This document shows positions 1 to 11,623 of a DNA stretch of 64,000 bases, in pieces. Numbering within the stretch: position 1 is the first letter of the stretch; each line of letters begins with the position of its first letter. The notes under the pieces are model-generated. The model worked only from the letters and a program-made list of their open reading frames with translations, did no database searches and was not told the origin of the DNA. The DNA comes from Panax quinquefolius (lineage: Eukaryota; Streptophyta; Magnoliopsida; Apiales; Araliaceae): contig CM035166.1 in assembly GCA_020205615.1 (NCBI GenBank), forward strand, positions 93,102,706 through 93,166,705, read 5' to 3'. The position numbers and the translations under genes are program-made.

Positions 1-892
1 CTACTGGCCAAAGAGAACCCTAGTCATGATCATTTATTACTGATGAAGGCTATTGATAATTTAATTATCTTTAGTCATGATATTCTTTACTGAGCTAGTT
101 GTGCTCACCCTTTTGCTTCACAATTCCTTTCAGGTAATAAGAGTGTAGCTGGGTCGAAGCGAGGTAACAAGGAATAGAATCGGTGGTCTCTAAATTGTGG
201 AGGTTCTCCTTAAGCAAAGATAGAAAAGTGTTGTATACATCATTTAGTAGTTATATTTGGTGAATCAAATAGGGTGAGGTGAACCCAACGTTGGAAGGGT
301 GTTTTGCCACTGTCATACAAGATGTCTAATGACATACAACCTCGTGTTATCATAAGACAGGGATGTGCTCATCCACTTGCTGAGTATATCTACGAGCACT
401 ACCTATATAATATTGGTGTTTAGTTGAAGTATAACTCTCAATTAGAGACGGTGGAGATAATGATATGTCAAGAGAAGACTCATCATTGGAAAGAATATGA
501 TAGTAATCTTCTCATTTTTCTTTGGGGTCTATTGGGTCAACCAAGAATAATTCTGTGGGCATATGATATCTATCATAATCTAGACGCATGGCCTCCCATG
601 TACGAAGGTTTCCTTGAGCACTTCCCAAAGATTTTAATTTCTAAAATAGTTTTTGACTATACCTTTATGTAGGTATCACTATGTGAAGTGATGTCCACTG
701 ATGGGACATTTATCACATTACGGTTGGGACACGAGTCATAGTTGGTATATATTTGTATCAAAACTCATAGCATTTATGTTGTTTTATTTTTGCGCGACAA
801 TTGTTGTAATAAAGTTGTAGTCATTTTCTATGCCATGTATTTGGCGACTCATAATGGGTTAGATGGAATGGACCTATTTTGGGGTTGTCACA
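1..892 (+). mobile_element. 3' part of a Tekay-like LTR (subfamily B)
   Basis: The segment reads like the 3' third of the gypsy LTRs elsewhere in the window. It has the GAGCTCACCC-like block and the ending that the other copies share: GGCGACTC, then TATTTTGGGG, then a terminal CA at 891-892. It is closest to 12990-13736, and the two share an insert of about 350 bp that the other LTRs lack. The 5' part lies outside the window. It abuts a copia LTR fragment directly, so it probably inserted into that copia LTR. The other end and its TSD are not visible. Confidence 0.8.
322..672 (+). pseudogene. Unrecognised ORF-like insert inside LTR subfamily B, copy 1
   Basis: I do not recognise this protein. 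An open frame starts at the ATG at 322, is broken once by a TAG at 421-423, and then runs to the TAG at 670-672, about 116 codons in all. It is rich in Trp, Tyr, His and Pro, with blocks such as HHWKEYDSN and AWPPMYEGF, and does not look like gag, pol or LTR filler. A diverged copy lies at 13222-13545 in a second LTR of the same subfamily, and both are absent from the related LTRs at 14672, 21465, 33185 and 40856. A host gene fragment captured by an ancestor of this LTR subfamily is the simplest inference. A chance ORF cannot be excluded. Confidence 0.4.
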
Positions 893-2337
893 GAATACCT
901 AATGGAGTTTTACTTGCCTGTCAATAGGAATTCTTGTAGTGATAGTGGTACAAGTGATCATTGGACTTGAGATCATCATAGTATCTTGTGTATGATGAGT
1001 TATACTTTGACTTATTCCTTAAGACCCTTAGGGTATATCAAAGGGTATGCTTGGGTATAATAAGTTTTACATAGAGATAATGTATGATCAATAAAGAATC
1101 TACCGCTTCTAGTAAAAGAAAAGAAATGTCATATGTGATTCGATAAATGACAACCCAGTAGTCATTGGCCAAGGCAGAATGAAATTAGAAAGGAGTTTCT
1201 AATTTGCATTATTTAGACTTGTGCATTTAAGAATCGAAATACATATAATTAAATAAAATAAGACTTGATAGTAATTACATGTCTTATATTAAATTAGGAC
1301 ATTGTATGGTGGAATGATTGAATTGTACGGTAACTATTTACTCAAATGCTCTTTTATGATTAATGTTGAAATCTATATTATCTTGAAAGTCGTTAATCGC
1401 TAGGGAGACTTATCCCTATTGCAGAATAAATATTATTTATTTAAATAAATTAATAGTTTAATTTATTTATTTAAATAAAATTAAAATTGTTCTAATTGAT
1501 TTATTCACAACCTGATTAATATGGAGAACCTAAAGGGTCACACCATACAAGGAAGAAATATTATTTAAAAAGTTAATGACATAATCGTAATAATATTTTA
1601 AATGTATTTAATTTAATCTATGATGATATAATAAATTAAATAGCTTAATATTTATTATTTAATATTTTAGAAATATTAAATATATAAATTAATAAGAGGA
1701 GTTTTATTAATATTATTATAATTATTATTATTTTAATTTCTAAAGAGTTAGAAATTAATTTAATATAAGTACTCTCAATTATTCCTAATAAGATTAGGAG
1801 GCAAATTAATTAAAAGAATTTAATTAATTATCCCTAATAAGATTAGGGAGTTTAATTAATTAAATAATATCCTATTTCCTAATTAGATTAGAAGGGTTAA
1901 CTGATATTTTTATAAGAGGAGTCTTATATCAGATATCATGTGATGTGATTTTAATTGTTGGAAAGTACGTCCTTTTTCTACAGAGAAAGAAAGCTAGGGT
2001 TTTAGCCAAACACCCATCTTCTTGAATCTTTATTCTTCTTTGGGGGATCACCTCTAGAGGCCAAACACTTGGGTGGCTAACGTTGATCAAATGAAGGAAT
2101 CAAACCCGGTGGATTCAAGTTGAATGTGAAAAGGATTTAGAGGTGAACTTGTACCTGAGGAAGCTCGAATCTTCAAGGGTATAATTCTTGTTCTTCTTCT
2201 TTTTGTTTAATTAATAATTGTGCAGAAAGGATGATTCGGATATATAGTTTATAAAATTTTAAAACTCTATTTTACCACGTTTTTGCTTACTTTGTGCAAT
2301 TTTTATTGCGTCCATGAATCTTACAAACATAAGTACA
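893..2337 (+). mobile_element. Copia LTR fragment (Element 4 family)
   Basis: This stretch aligns from the GAATACCTAATGGAG block onward with 42624-44053 and 49878-51312, the LTRs of copia Element 4. It includes the AT-rich middle, the GGATCACCTCTAGAGG block and the terminal region ending near TACAAAC. The first roughly 410 bp of the LTR are missing because the subfamily-B LTR abuts at 892. It is more diverged from the two Element 4 LTRs than they are from each other, so it is an older copy. No internal region follows. Confidence 0.85.
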
Positions 2338-2814
2338 CTCCATTGTGCTCCGGACCTACAATCCACGCTCTCACTGTTAAGGTTGTAAACGAGTCAAACA
2401 GTTCGGGCTCGATTCAAAAAAATATGAGCGAGACTCAAATTCGTTAATAATATGATCCAAATCTGAGTATTAAAAATAATTCGAATAAAAATATGAGTAG
2501 AATCTGAGCAAATTTATACTCGACTCGTTTAAGATTTAAACTACTCAAATTCTTGATTGTGATTCGATACATATTCGATTGCATGATTTTCATACTCAAA
2601 CCGAACCGTCGGTCGGACCGGTAAAAACCGGAACCGGTCCACCTTCCGATCTGGTTTAGACCAATTAACCGGTTTAGTCTAAAACCCATTCAAACCCGGT
2701 GACCCGGCGATTCAACCGGGTGACCCAGTGAACCGGTAACCAGGTCACGGGTTTAATCGGTTCCGGTAACCCCAATAAGCCTCCACCCCTTTCCAAAAAA
2801 AGATCCAACACTTG
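2338..2814. repeat. Degenerate TCGAATTCG-like and ACCGGTT-like repeat block
   Basis: About 2370-2600 is a degenerate run of ACTCAAATTCG / ACTCGACTCG words. About 2600-2790 is a run of ACCGGTT / AACCCGGTGACCC words, locally GC-rich. The same two blocks occur in the opposite orientation at 20780-21310. No coding sequence is convincing. It may be the terminal region of a non-autonomous DNA transposon, but no clean terminal repeat or TSD was found. Confidence 0.45.
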
Positions 2815-3166
2815 GACTTTCAGACTCACACAATTCAACAAAGCTTTAGCTGCAACATCTCCTTCTCCTTCAAAATAAACCCTTTTACAAAATTCATTAA
2901 TGAATTGAACAATACTGAAACAGAATCAACAAGAGAAGGGTTAAGCTCATACCCACCTTTAGCAATGGTGATTAGGTCATAAAGAAACCCATCCATACAT
3001 TCCCATAGCTGCTCAGACGCTAATGAATTGATTTGTTGAGCAATTTTATGAATTGGGCTATTCCCAAATTACATGGATCCAGGTTGCCCCCATTTAAATT
3101 CTTAGTCACCACCATATAATCTAAAGTGTTAATCCGTCCCCCAATTCTTGTTCCACCTTCCACCAT
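2815..3166 (-). pseudogene. Unrecognised host gene fragment, frameshifted
   Basis: On the minus strand this region translates into plausible protein once two small frameshifts are allowed, near 3045 and near 2865. The first block, from the ATG at 3166, contains GGRINTLDYMVV and NLDPCNLG. The second contains INSLASEQLWECMDGFLYD and ends around FNSLMNFVKGF. The third is a short tail containing AAKALLNCVSL. Base composition is more genic than the surrounding LTRs. I do not recognise the family. It could be a truncated exon carried by a transposon or a remnant of a local gene. It sits between a degenerate repeat block and the 5' LTR of Element 1. The remaining 110 bases to 3276 hold nothing I can name. 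Confidence 0.45.
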
Positions 3167-3276
3167 ACAGAGCTCGAAAGACTATAAATTTGTGGGATGT
3201 GTAGAGCTTGTTAGTAGCGGAAAGACCAGAAGAAAGAAGAAGAGAGAATAAAGTAATCAAATGTGAGGTGATAATA

Positions 3277-6200
3277 TGTAACATTCTAGAATTTTAAATA
3301 TAATATTAAATATTTATTGATTTATATAAATATTTAATGGATGTGATTATCGTTGAATAAATATTTGTTTAATTGATTTAATTTTATTTGGAGAATTATT
3401 TGTTAAATAAATAATTAATGAATTAAGAAAATTATTATTATATTGATATTTCAATTTAATGGATAATTATTTGTGTTGAGTTATGTGATTAAATGATTAA
3501 TTTAATTAATTGTTATGTGATTTAATTAAATTAGATATGAAAGCTTGAGTAAATAAAGTGTGACAAATAACTATAAGGAGTTATTAAAATTAATTAAACT
3601 AGTTTAATTTAGTTTTTAACAAACAAGGCTTAATATATTAATTCTTTGATATTTAAAGGGTTTTTGCCAAACAAGCCTTATGGCTTTTGAGATTTCTAGT
3701 TTTTGAAAATAAATAAAATAAATAATATAAATAAAATAATAAATATAATATATTTATATTATATACGTTTCTTTTAACCGATGTTAGTCATTAGGATTAT
3801 TAAGTTATCGCTTTTTTTCTTTTGCGCTTAAGTCTTCGTGACTTGGTATTTGGCCATATTGAGAAGAGAGTTCGAGAGTTTGATAGAGCTTAGCAAGGAA
3901 AGTTGAGAGAATTGAGAGAGAAATTAAGAAATTTCCAAAGAACTTGAGTTTAAGCAAGAATTGTTCACCATTTGAAGGTATGTTCATAACCTTAGTGTTA
4001 TATATATGTGTTTTTATACGTATATGTGTTTTCACGACAAAAAATTTCATGTTCTGTGAATTTCGTCTATTCGAATTATTGTTAGATAATTGGGTACTTG
4101 TGATCATACATGTTTATGATGATTAGAGTGTATGTTTATGCAAGAGTTTGTATGCTAGTTTCGTTTGACAGTAGGAAGAAATAATGTCAGTAGTAGAAAA
4201 TTTTGACAAAATATGTATTCTTTGTATGGCTTAGGTAAGTACCAATTTAGATGATCAATTATTATGTTAAACTGTAAATTGACGCTTGTATATGATAGTT
4301 CATTGAGATATGAACATAACGTAATTTAAATGAGATGATTTGATCATGTATTGAATTCACAGTGGTGATTTTAGGATGAATGTCAAGAAAGTTGAGCTTT
4401 AATGAAAAACACGAAAAGTGAGGAATTAAAATAGTTCTAGTTGTTGATAAATTGTGCTAATTGGTTGTAAATGTTAGCAAACATGTTTATGGTACTGTTA
4501 TATTTATCTTATGTGTTATTATCACTGTTTGGTGGGTAAAATTCGTGTTAGTTGGCTTAAGAAAAGTTTGAAACTCATTCGCAAAAAATCGAAGTCAGTA
4601 AGTCGCAACATTAAGGCCACAGCAATTATTTCAGACGCTTAAGCGCAAAGATGGCCTTGGTATGCCATGTGGTATCCTGAAGATACAAAAGCTGGCGCTG
4701 GCGCCGCCAAAGGTTTTCTCAAAAACATCAAGTCTCGCTAATTTTGCAGACTTTGGTCGTTCTTTGTAGCTTAACTAAAGGTTATGGTAATGTGTCCTAC
4801 ACGTAACAATAAGGCTACAACATAGTTATAATATGTGGCTAGTAGATTCAATGTTTTAAATGAATAGTAAACTATGAAAATGACATGTTATGCATTATTA
4901 AACGTAATGAATAGTAAATAGGTGTGGTGAGGGTTAACACACTTGAAATTCTGAAATATATATAGTAACATAAGACTTGTGCTAAGATGATAAGCTGAGT
5001 TAGAAATGTATATGTTATGGTATGTTAGCATATCTAATAGACAATATGATTCTAAACCAATGTGTAGGTGAACGTGAGTGTAATATTGTAGCTTACGCTC
5101 GAAGCAAGTTTTCTAACTCTACACTTTCGTTGAGCTAGTTCATTTATTACATTGTGCAAGTTTTCTAACTCTACACTTTTGTTGAGTTAGTTCTATTATT
5201 ATAACTGCATGCTTTTGATTGAGCAAGCTTTTTATCTTAACTGTTATTGAATAAGTGAATTGTTCCTAAAATCCATTTGAGCAAACTTTAACTCTAATGT
5301 TATTGGAAATTCTCAATTGATTGATTCATTCTAACTTGTTTACAGTTAAGCAAGTTTCTTAAAGTTCAGGAATTTCATTTCTAATGTTATAAAACTTGAA
5401 TCTTAGCTTATTTTACTGTTCAAGCAAAGGTTAACCATTTTATTCATTCTATTGAATACTTATGCTCTGTAGTTATTTCAAGCATGAGTTTGATATGTAT
5501 AATCAGTTCATTTATGATTTTCAAATGTTTAAAGTTATGTTGTTATTAAACAACTATTGTGTTATCAAGCATTGTTGATTCAACTAGTTCCCTAGTTGAT
5601 GATCATTAAACTTCAATTACCCTTGAAAGCTTATCGAAACCAAACTTTCTTTGGTGCGGACTTGTACTCTAAATACTGAGATTAACAACCCTATGTTTAG
5701 GGGTTTACGCTTAGCGTTGAAATAGTTGTGCACAATACATTGTACGAAGGATTGATCCCGCTAAGTACGTGGAGTCCTTATAGTCATATGACTGTTAAAG
5801 TTAAAGTTGAAAGATTACTTATAACTGTGGACATGGTTCATGGTCATTTGACCCTCAGTAGTATATTTAAGAATGTTACTAGAACATATCATTCAGTTCT
5901 ATTGAGCCTATTATTTGGCAAATGATGTAAAGATATTTATTCTTATTTCAAGTGAGCATTGTTTGCTTACTCTTGCATATTTATACACTTATTGCAGCTA
6001 TGGTTGAGAAGGTAGATAAACCTACAACTAGCAAAGGAAAGGGAAAAATGTACAAGTGATGAAGACTTGTAATTTTGTTTTATCGTTATGATGATAGACT
6101 TTTAATAATGACGTGATGTAATAATTTAATTTTCGCACTTGAATGATTGTATTAAAGGTTAGAGAACCTGGGAGATAATGTTTTATTAAAGTAATCTTAT

Positions 6201-6314
6201 ATGGGCAGGTTTTATTAAACAATTATATTATGATTGGGTAGTTAGATATAAATGTTCTGATTACGTGAACACCAAATCTTGAGGTAATGAAGTATCGAAT
6301 TTGGGGGTTTCACA
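3277..6314 (+). mobile_element. 5' LTR of Element 1 (gypsy)
   Basis: The boundaries are TGTAAC at 3277 and TTTCACA ending at 6314, followed by a primer binding site. At 3038 bp the length fits the long LTRs of Tekay/Del-type chromoviruses. The whole sequence is repeated at 13737-19573 (3' LTR) with interruptions. It contains a GC-richer patch at 4685-4720 with GGCGCTGGCGCC that is deleted in the 3' copy, and repeated GCAAGTTTTCTAACTC blocks near 5105 and 5156. The five bases before it (TAATA) do not match the five after the 3' LTR (GAGTA), so an intact TSD is not seen. Confidence 0.85.
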
Positions 6315-6316
6315 AG

Positions 6317-6330
6317 TTGGTATCAAAGCT
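6317..6330 (+). other. Primer binding site, initiator Met tRNA type (Element 1)
   Basis: TTGGTATCAAAGCT starts two bases after the LTR end. It differs by one base from the usual plant initiator-tRNA-Met complement TGGTATCAGAGC, and fixes the 3' border of the 5' LTR. Confidence 0.85.
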
Positions 6331-6519
6331 TTAGGTTATGAACCTTAGGTGAGGAAAAGCCTTAGGAAGTAACCTTTGAAAAGATAGTGGTGGTTAACTC
6401 TTATCGAGTTTTAAGGAAGGAGTAATAAAACACTTATGTGCTTATGTGTTTATAATTATGTGCTTGTAAGTGTCGAGTAGCAATGATTAATAATTAAAAC
6501 TTAAAATTTTGTTGTCAAG

Positions 6520-7271
6520 ATGACTAATGTCGGAGAATCCAGTCAGGCTAGGGAGGATAGACCTCAGATGCCTATAAAGGAGGAGCCTCGCGACATTCAG
6601 CTTATTTGGGAACAACTACTGCCACGGGAGTCAGCCCCGTTGGTCACAGTGGTTGAAGATGAGGATGATGATGTGGAGACGGATGAGGAGGATCCCGTTG
6701 AGTTGCCACAGGAGGATGAGGATGACGAGGACGAGGACGAGGCGGAGGAGACTCCACTAACCTCAATAGTTTCTCGTATGTACGATGAAGTCTACGACCG
6801 TAACGTGGAACTTCAGGATACAGTCGAGGAATTGCAAGAGATAATGGTGAACAATGATGAAGAATGACACGTAAAGACGATGAGATCCAGGATCGTGAGG
6901 AATGACTGACTAATGTCGAGGAGAAGCTAGAACAGACTGAAGGAGAGAAAGAACAACTGATTAAGGAGATCACCGAATTGAAGAACAAGCTGAGGGAAGA
7001 AGCTACGAAGAGGGCAAGAGCCGAAGACGCATACGAGGAACTGTTTCAACGAGCTGGGATAGTGGTGAAAGACACACAGGCAAAGAGAATGAAGATGGAA
7101 GAGATGAATAGAGTATTCAACATCGTAGTTAATCGAGCTCAAGATCGGGTCATGAGTTATCCGATTCAATTCGAGACGATGCCATCGTACATATTAGATC
7201 GCAGAATAATGTTTCGGATCATGGAGGAAGAGCATAGTAAGGCTAAGCAGTATCTTAGTAAAACATCATAG
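6520..7271 (+). pseudogene. Extra ORF upstream of gag: acidic N-terminus plus coiled coil
   Basis: Two open pieces belong to one original frame of about 250 codons. The first (6520-6867, 115 aa) is very acidic, with runs of Glu and Asp at residues 45-80. A frameshift near 6860 and a TGA near 6903 separate it from the second (6978-7271, 97 aa), which continues a heptad-like Glu/Lys/Leu coiled coil and ends in a more globular stretch containing PSYILDRRIMFRIMEEEH. It lies between the primer binding site and gag and is not part of gag itself. Most chromoviruses lack such an ORF; extra ORFs before gag are known in some other plant gypsy lineages such as Ogre/Tat. Function unknown. Confidence 0.55.
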
Positions 7272-7558
7272 TGTTGTGCGATTCATAAAATGTTAAATAA
7301 ATTATAAATCCCGAGTGTTATGTAACCTATGGGATATGAGGATGATGTTGTCCTGAAACTTTTGTAGTTCAGGAAAGTAATGTAAATAGCAGTAATGCTA
7401 TTGTTTTATATTTTCAAAGAGGTTATGAATAAATAAATGTTGTTATTTTATTCAAAGTGTTATGTGATTATGTGGCTATTTCTTTTGTGGAGGCAAATTA
7501 AGTAAAAATTACTTGAAAGAGTTGAATAATAACCTAATAAGTGTATATTTAACAGAAT

Positions 7559-8570
7559 ATGCCTCCCAGACATCAACCACCATGACAGAGAACCACCGAA
7601 GGAACAAACAATAATGACAATGTTGATGCTAACCCCGTTCAGCAATTAGTGACGTTACTGACAAGAGCGTTTCAGAATCAACCACAGAACCAAGGAACAG
7701 CGTTTAAGGAGTTCAAGGCGGTTGGACCACCTGAATTTCGTGGGTCAGTGAATCCAGTCGAGGCACATACTTGGATTATGGAGATAGAAAAGGTGTTCGA
7801 TGTTGCTAGGGTAAGGGATGACCAGAAGACTGCTTTTGCAACATTCTTGTTGAAAGCAGAGGCTAGTTATTGGTGGCAGGCCAATAAAACTCAAGAAGGA
7901 CCAGGGATGATGACCTGGGATAGGTTTAAGGAGATATTCTTCGAGACCTATTTTCCCGAGAGTTCGAAGGGTCAACTGGAAGTGCAATTTTTGGAACTGA
8001 AGCAGGGAACAATGACGGTATTTGAGTATGCCGCTAAATTCAATGAGTTGGTGAGGTTTGCGCCTTATTAAGTCAGCACGGACGAATGCAAGGCGAAGAG
8101 GTTTGAACAAGGATTTGAAGCCACGGTTTATACAAGATGAGGTTTCCTGTTCCAATTGAAGACTTTCACAGCAAAGATGGAGAAAAGCAAGACTTCGTTG
8201 AAGGTGAAGCGGCAAGCGTTGACAAAGTTCAACCAGGAATAGAAGAAGAAGAAGAAGAACGAGGTGGAAATCAAGAATGGAGGTGGTAGTGGTGGAAACA
8301 ACAACAACAACAACTTGAAGAGGAAGTGGAATGGAAACGTGGGTGCTGGAAATCAGCAGGTTAACCAGTAAAACAAGAAGTTTGAAGCATGTGCTATATG
8401 CGGAAGTTTCACAAGGGTGCGTGTTTGATGGGGAAACGAGTATGCTTACATTGTGGCCAGGAGGGTCACATCGCCCCAAATTGAACTCAACCTAAGAAGA
8501 ACATGTGTTTCACGTGCAGATCCAAGGATTACGTTGCTCGTGAATGCCCTAAAAAGAAGGATGGAGTGAC
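7559..8570 (+). pseudogene. gag: gag of Element 1, broken
   Basis: The frame starts at the ATG at 7559 (MPPRHQPP) and hits a TGA at codon 9 (7583-7585), one transition from CGA. From 7586 it stays open to a TAA at 8069-8071 and contains the typical plant gypsy capsid blocks GPPEFRGS, YWWQA, WDRFKEIFFETYFP and YAAKFNELVRFAPY. After 8071 the capsid C-terminus continues with further stops and frameshifts. Zinc-knuckle remnants follow: one at about 8450-8494 with its last Cys codon changed to TGA, and a second at 8506-8550 where His is replaced by Tyr. The 287 bases between the upstream ORF and this ATG are spacer. It cannot make a full-length Gag. Confidence 0.85.
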
Positions 8571-9012
8571 AACCAGAAGCAATGGAGGTAACAGTGGAGG
8601 TACAGCATCAAACAAACCCACAGCCAGAACCTTCAACATAACTGTAAAAGATGTTGTGCAATCAAAAGATGTGGTGTCAGGTATTATTCCAATCAATGAT
8701 ATAAATGCTTATGTATTATTTGATTCGGGTGCTACTTGCTCGTTTATCTCTGATGAATTTGATAAGAGGTTAGAATTGCCTAGAGAAGAACTAAATTTCC
8801 CTTTGAACATAGAAATTACGAATAAGAAGGTAATCCCTGTTAGATTCATATACAAGAATTGTAGGGTGAACATTAAAGAGAATATCTTGATGGTAGATTT
8901 GATTCCGATTAGACTTGGAGAGTTTGATGTTATTTTGGGAATGGATTGGCTGTTCAAATATGGAGCGATAATTGATTGCCAAAAGAAGTGTATAAACCTT
9001 ATGACCCCGTAA
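8503..9012 (+). pseudogene. Second zinc knuckle and aspartic protease of Element 1
   Basis: This 169-codon open piece begins inside the second zinc knuckle and carries the retropepsin-like protease. The active-site motif DSGA lies at 8722-8733 (FDSGATCSFIS), and the C-terminal ILGMDWL block is present near 8935. A TAA at 9010-9012 interrupts the frame, which continues unchanged into reverse transcriptase at 9019. The protease releases Gag and Pol products from the polyprotein. The active site looks intact; the damage is to the continuity of the polyprotein. Confidence 0.85.
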
Positions 9013-9018
9013 AAGGTA

Positions 9019-10427
9019 GTGTTCTTTGGTAGCAAGTCGCCTAGACAAATGAAATGTTTGACGATTATGCAGGCCAAGAAATTGTTGATTCAAGGCTGTG
9101 TGGGCTATTTAGCTTACATAGTCGATACTCAGAAAAAGAAGGTGAAACTGGAAGAGATACCAGTGGTGAGGGAATTTGAGGATGTGTTTCTAGAGGATTT
9201 GCCAGGACTTCCGCCTGATAGAGAGATTGAGTTCGTGATCGACTTAGTGCCGGGAACAACACCGATATCGAATGCCCCGTATAGAATGGCTCCAGTAAAA
9301 ATGAAGGAACTGATGGTACAGTTGCAAGAGTTGCTAGACAAGAAATATATTCAACCAAGCGTATCACCGTGGGGAGCACCGGTGTTATTCGTGAAGAAGA
9401 AGGATGCGTCAATGCATCTTTGCATTGATTATAGAGAATTAAACAAAGTCACTAATAAAAACAAATATCCATTGCCAAGAATAGATGACTTGTTTGATCA
9501 GTTGAAGGGTGCTAAATACTTCTCGAAAATTGATTTGAGAAGTGGGTATCACCAATTAAAAGTGAGGAAGGAGGATATACCTCGAACGGCATTCAAAACT
9601 CGGTATGGACATTACGAGTTTTTGGTGATGTCTTTTGGTTTAACCAATGCACCTACTGCATTCATGGATTTGATGAATAGGGTGTTTAAACCATTCTTGG
9701 ACAAGTTTGTTGTGGTATTTATCGACGACATTCTGGTGTATTCAAAACTCAAGAAGAACATGTGGAACACTTATGTTTGACATTGGAAACACTAAGAAAG
9801 GAAAAGTTATACGCAAAATTCTCTAAGTGTGAATTTTGGCTAGATTGTGTGCAATTTCTTGGGCACGTGATTGACAAAGATGGAATTTCAGTGGATCCAT
9901 CAAAAGTAAAAGCTATAATCAATTGGGAACAACCAAGAACACCGTCAGAAGTGAGGAATTTCTTGGGACTGACTGGTTATTACAGACAATTTATTCAAGA
10001 TTTTTCTAAGATAGCCACTCCATTAACAAATTTGACAAGGAAAGCTGTGAAATTTGTTTGGACGAAGAAATGTGAAGAAAGTTTCCAGGATTTGAAGAAG
10101 AAATTAAGTATGGCACCTGTATTGTCATTACCAGATAGCACAGGAAATTTTTTGGTGTATAGTGATGCCTCACATAAAGAGTTGAGTTGTGTTCTTATGC
10201 AGAACGGCAAAGTAATTACGTATGCATCAAGACAACTGAAGGATTATGAGAAAAGTTATCCAACTCATGATTTGGAATTGGCTGCAGTAGTATTTGCTCT
10301 CAAGATATGGAGACACTATCTCTATGGAGAGAAATGTGAAATCTACACGCACCACCGTAAAAAGTCTCAAGTATATTTTCACCACGAAGGACCTGAATAT
10401 ATCGACAAAGAAGATGGATGGAATTGA
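9019..10427 (+). pseudogene. pol: Reverse transcriptase and RNase H of Element 1
   Basis: The first piece (9019-9780) has the gypsy RT blocks [39 protein letters not shown] and the catalytic [10 protein letters not shown] with both Asp codons (9724-9729). A one-base loss near 9745 shifts the frame, and RT then continues at 9762 with KCEFWL, FLGHVI and FLGLTGYYRQF. RNase H follows with YSDAS and VCALMQ-like blocks and RHYLYGEK. Near 10350 the expected Asp of the fourth RNase H motif reads as His, and another shift follows. The frame is restored at 10418. These domains copy the RNA into DNA and remove the RNA strand. They are recognisable but not functional. Confidence 0.88.
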
Positions 10428-11623
10428 TAAAGGATTACGATTGTGAGATCTTTTATCATCCGGGCAAAGCGAATGTGGTTGCAGATGCTTTGGGCAGGAA
10501 AGGTCTGGAGAAGTTGATGCTGATAACTACTCATGAAGAGCTTATTTCAGCAATGATAAAGCTAGAGTTAGAAATCAAATTTCCAAAGGAATTCGATGAA
10601 CGACTATTCCAGATAGATGCTAGTCCAAATTTGGTGGACAAAGTGAAGAATGCTCAATTACAAGATAAAGAATGTGAAACGATAAAAGAGAAAGTGGTTG
10701 AGGGTAGTGATGTAAAATACAAGATCGATACCGACGGACTACTACGGTTCAAGGGAAGAATTTGTGTTCCAGCAGTGCCAGAGCTTAAAGACAAAATCTT
10801 GATCGAAGCACACAACATAAGATATTCGATTCATCCAGGAAGTACAAAGATGTATCAAGATTTGCGGTGACATTTTTGGTAGCCGAATATGAAAAGAGAC
10901 GTTGCAGAATGCGTTACAAAATGCTTGACATGTCAGAAGGTGAAAGCTGAACATCAACGACCAAGCGAGTTACTTCAATCGTTGGAAATACCAGAATGGA
11001 AATGGGAGCATATCACAATGGATTTTGTGGTAGGTCTTCCAACGACTCAGAAAGGATACGATACAATATGGGTAATAGTGGACAGATTGACAAAATCTGC
11101 ACACTTTTTGCTAATAAAGATTAGATTTAATCTTGATCAGCTAGCGAAACTGTATGTTAAAGAAATCGTGTCAAGGCATGGAGTTCAAGTGTCAATTGTA
11201 TCCGACAGAGATCCAAGGTTCACATAAAACTTCTGGAAGAGACTACAAGAATGTATGGGGACACAGTTGCGAATGAGTACAGCATACCATCCGCAAACTG
11301 ACGGCCAAAGCGAATGAACAATCCAAACGTTGGAAGATCTGCTGAGAGCATGTATCATGGATTTCAAAGGAGGCTGGGACAAATATTTACCGTTGGTAGA
11401 ATTTTCCTACATCAATAGTTACCACGCGAGCATCGGCATGCCACCTTACGAGGCATTGTACGGTAGAAAGTGCAGAACTCCACTGTGCTGGGATGAAGTC
11501 GGTGAACGCCAACTGTTAGGACCAGAACTGGTACAACAAACTGTCGATGTTATCAAACTCATCAGGACAAGATTGGTAGCATCCCAAGATAGACAGAAAA
11601 AGTATGCCGATCACTGGAGTTAG
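10418..11623 (+). pseudogene. Integrase of Element 1, four stops and truncated C-terminus
   Basis: The whole stretch stays in one reading frame but is cut by TGA at 10868, TAG at 10880, TAA at 11225 and TGA at 11315. It opens with the end of RNase H (FYHPGKANVVADAL), then the zinc-binding HHCC region ending [11 protein letters not shown], and the core with [15 protein letters not shown] and HPQTDGQSE, so all three DDE residues are visible. The match ends at KKYADHW near 11618. The GPY and chromodomain region and the polypurine tract are missing, replaced by an LTR fragment of another subfamily. Substitution-type stops without frameshifts point to slow decay in place. Confidence 0.87.

Noticed and set aside
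7745..8479. 244-codon minus-strand open frame
   Set aside because: It is the antisense shadow of gag in Element 1 and has no domain of its own.
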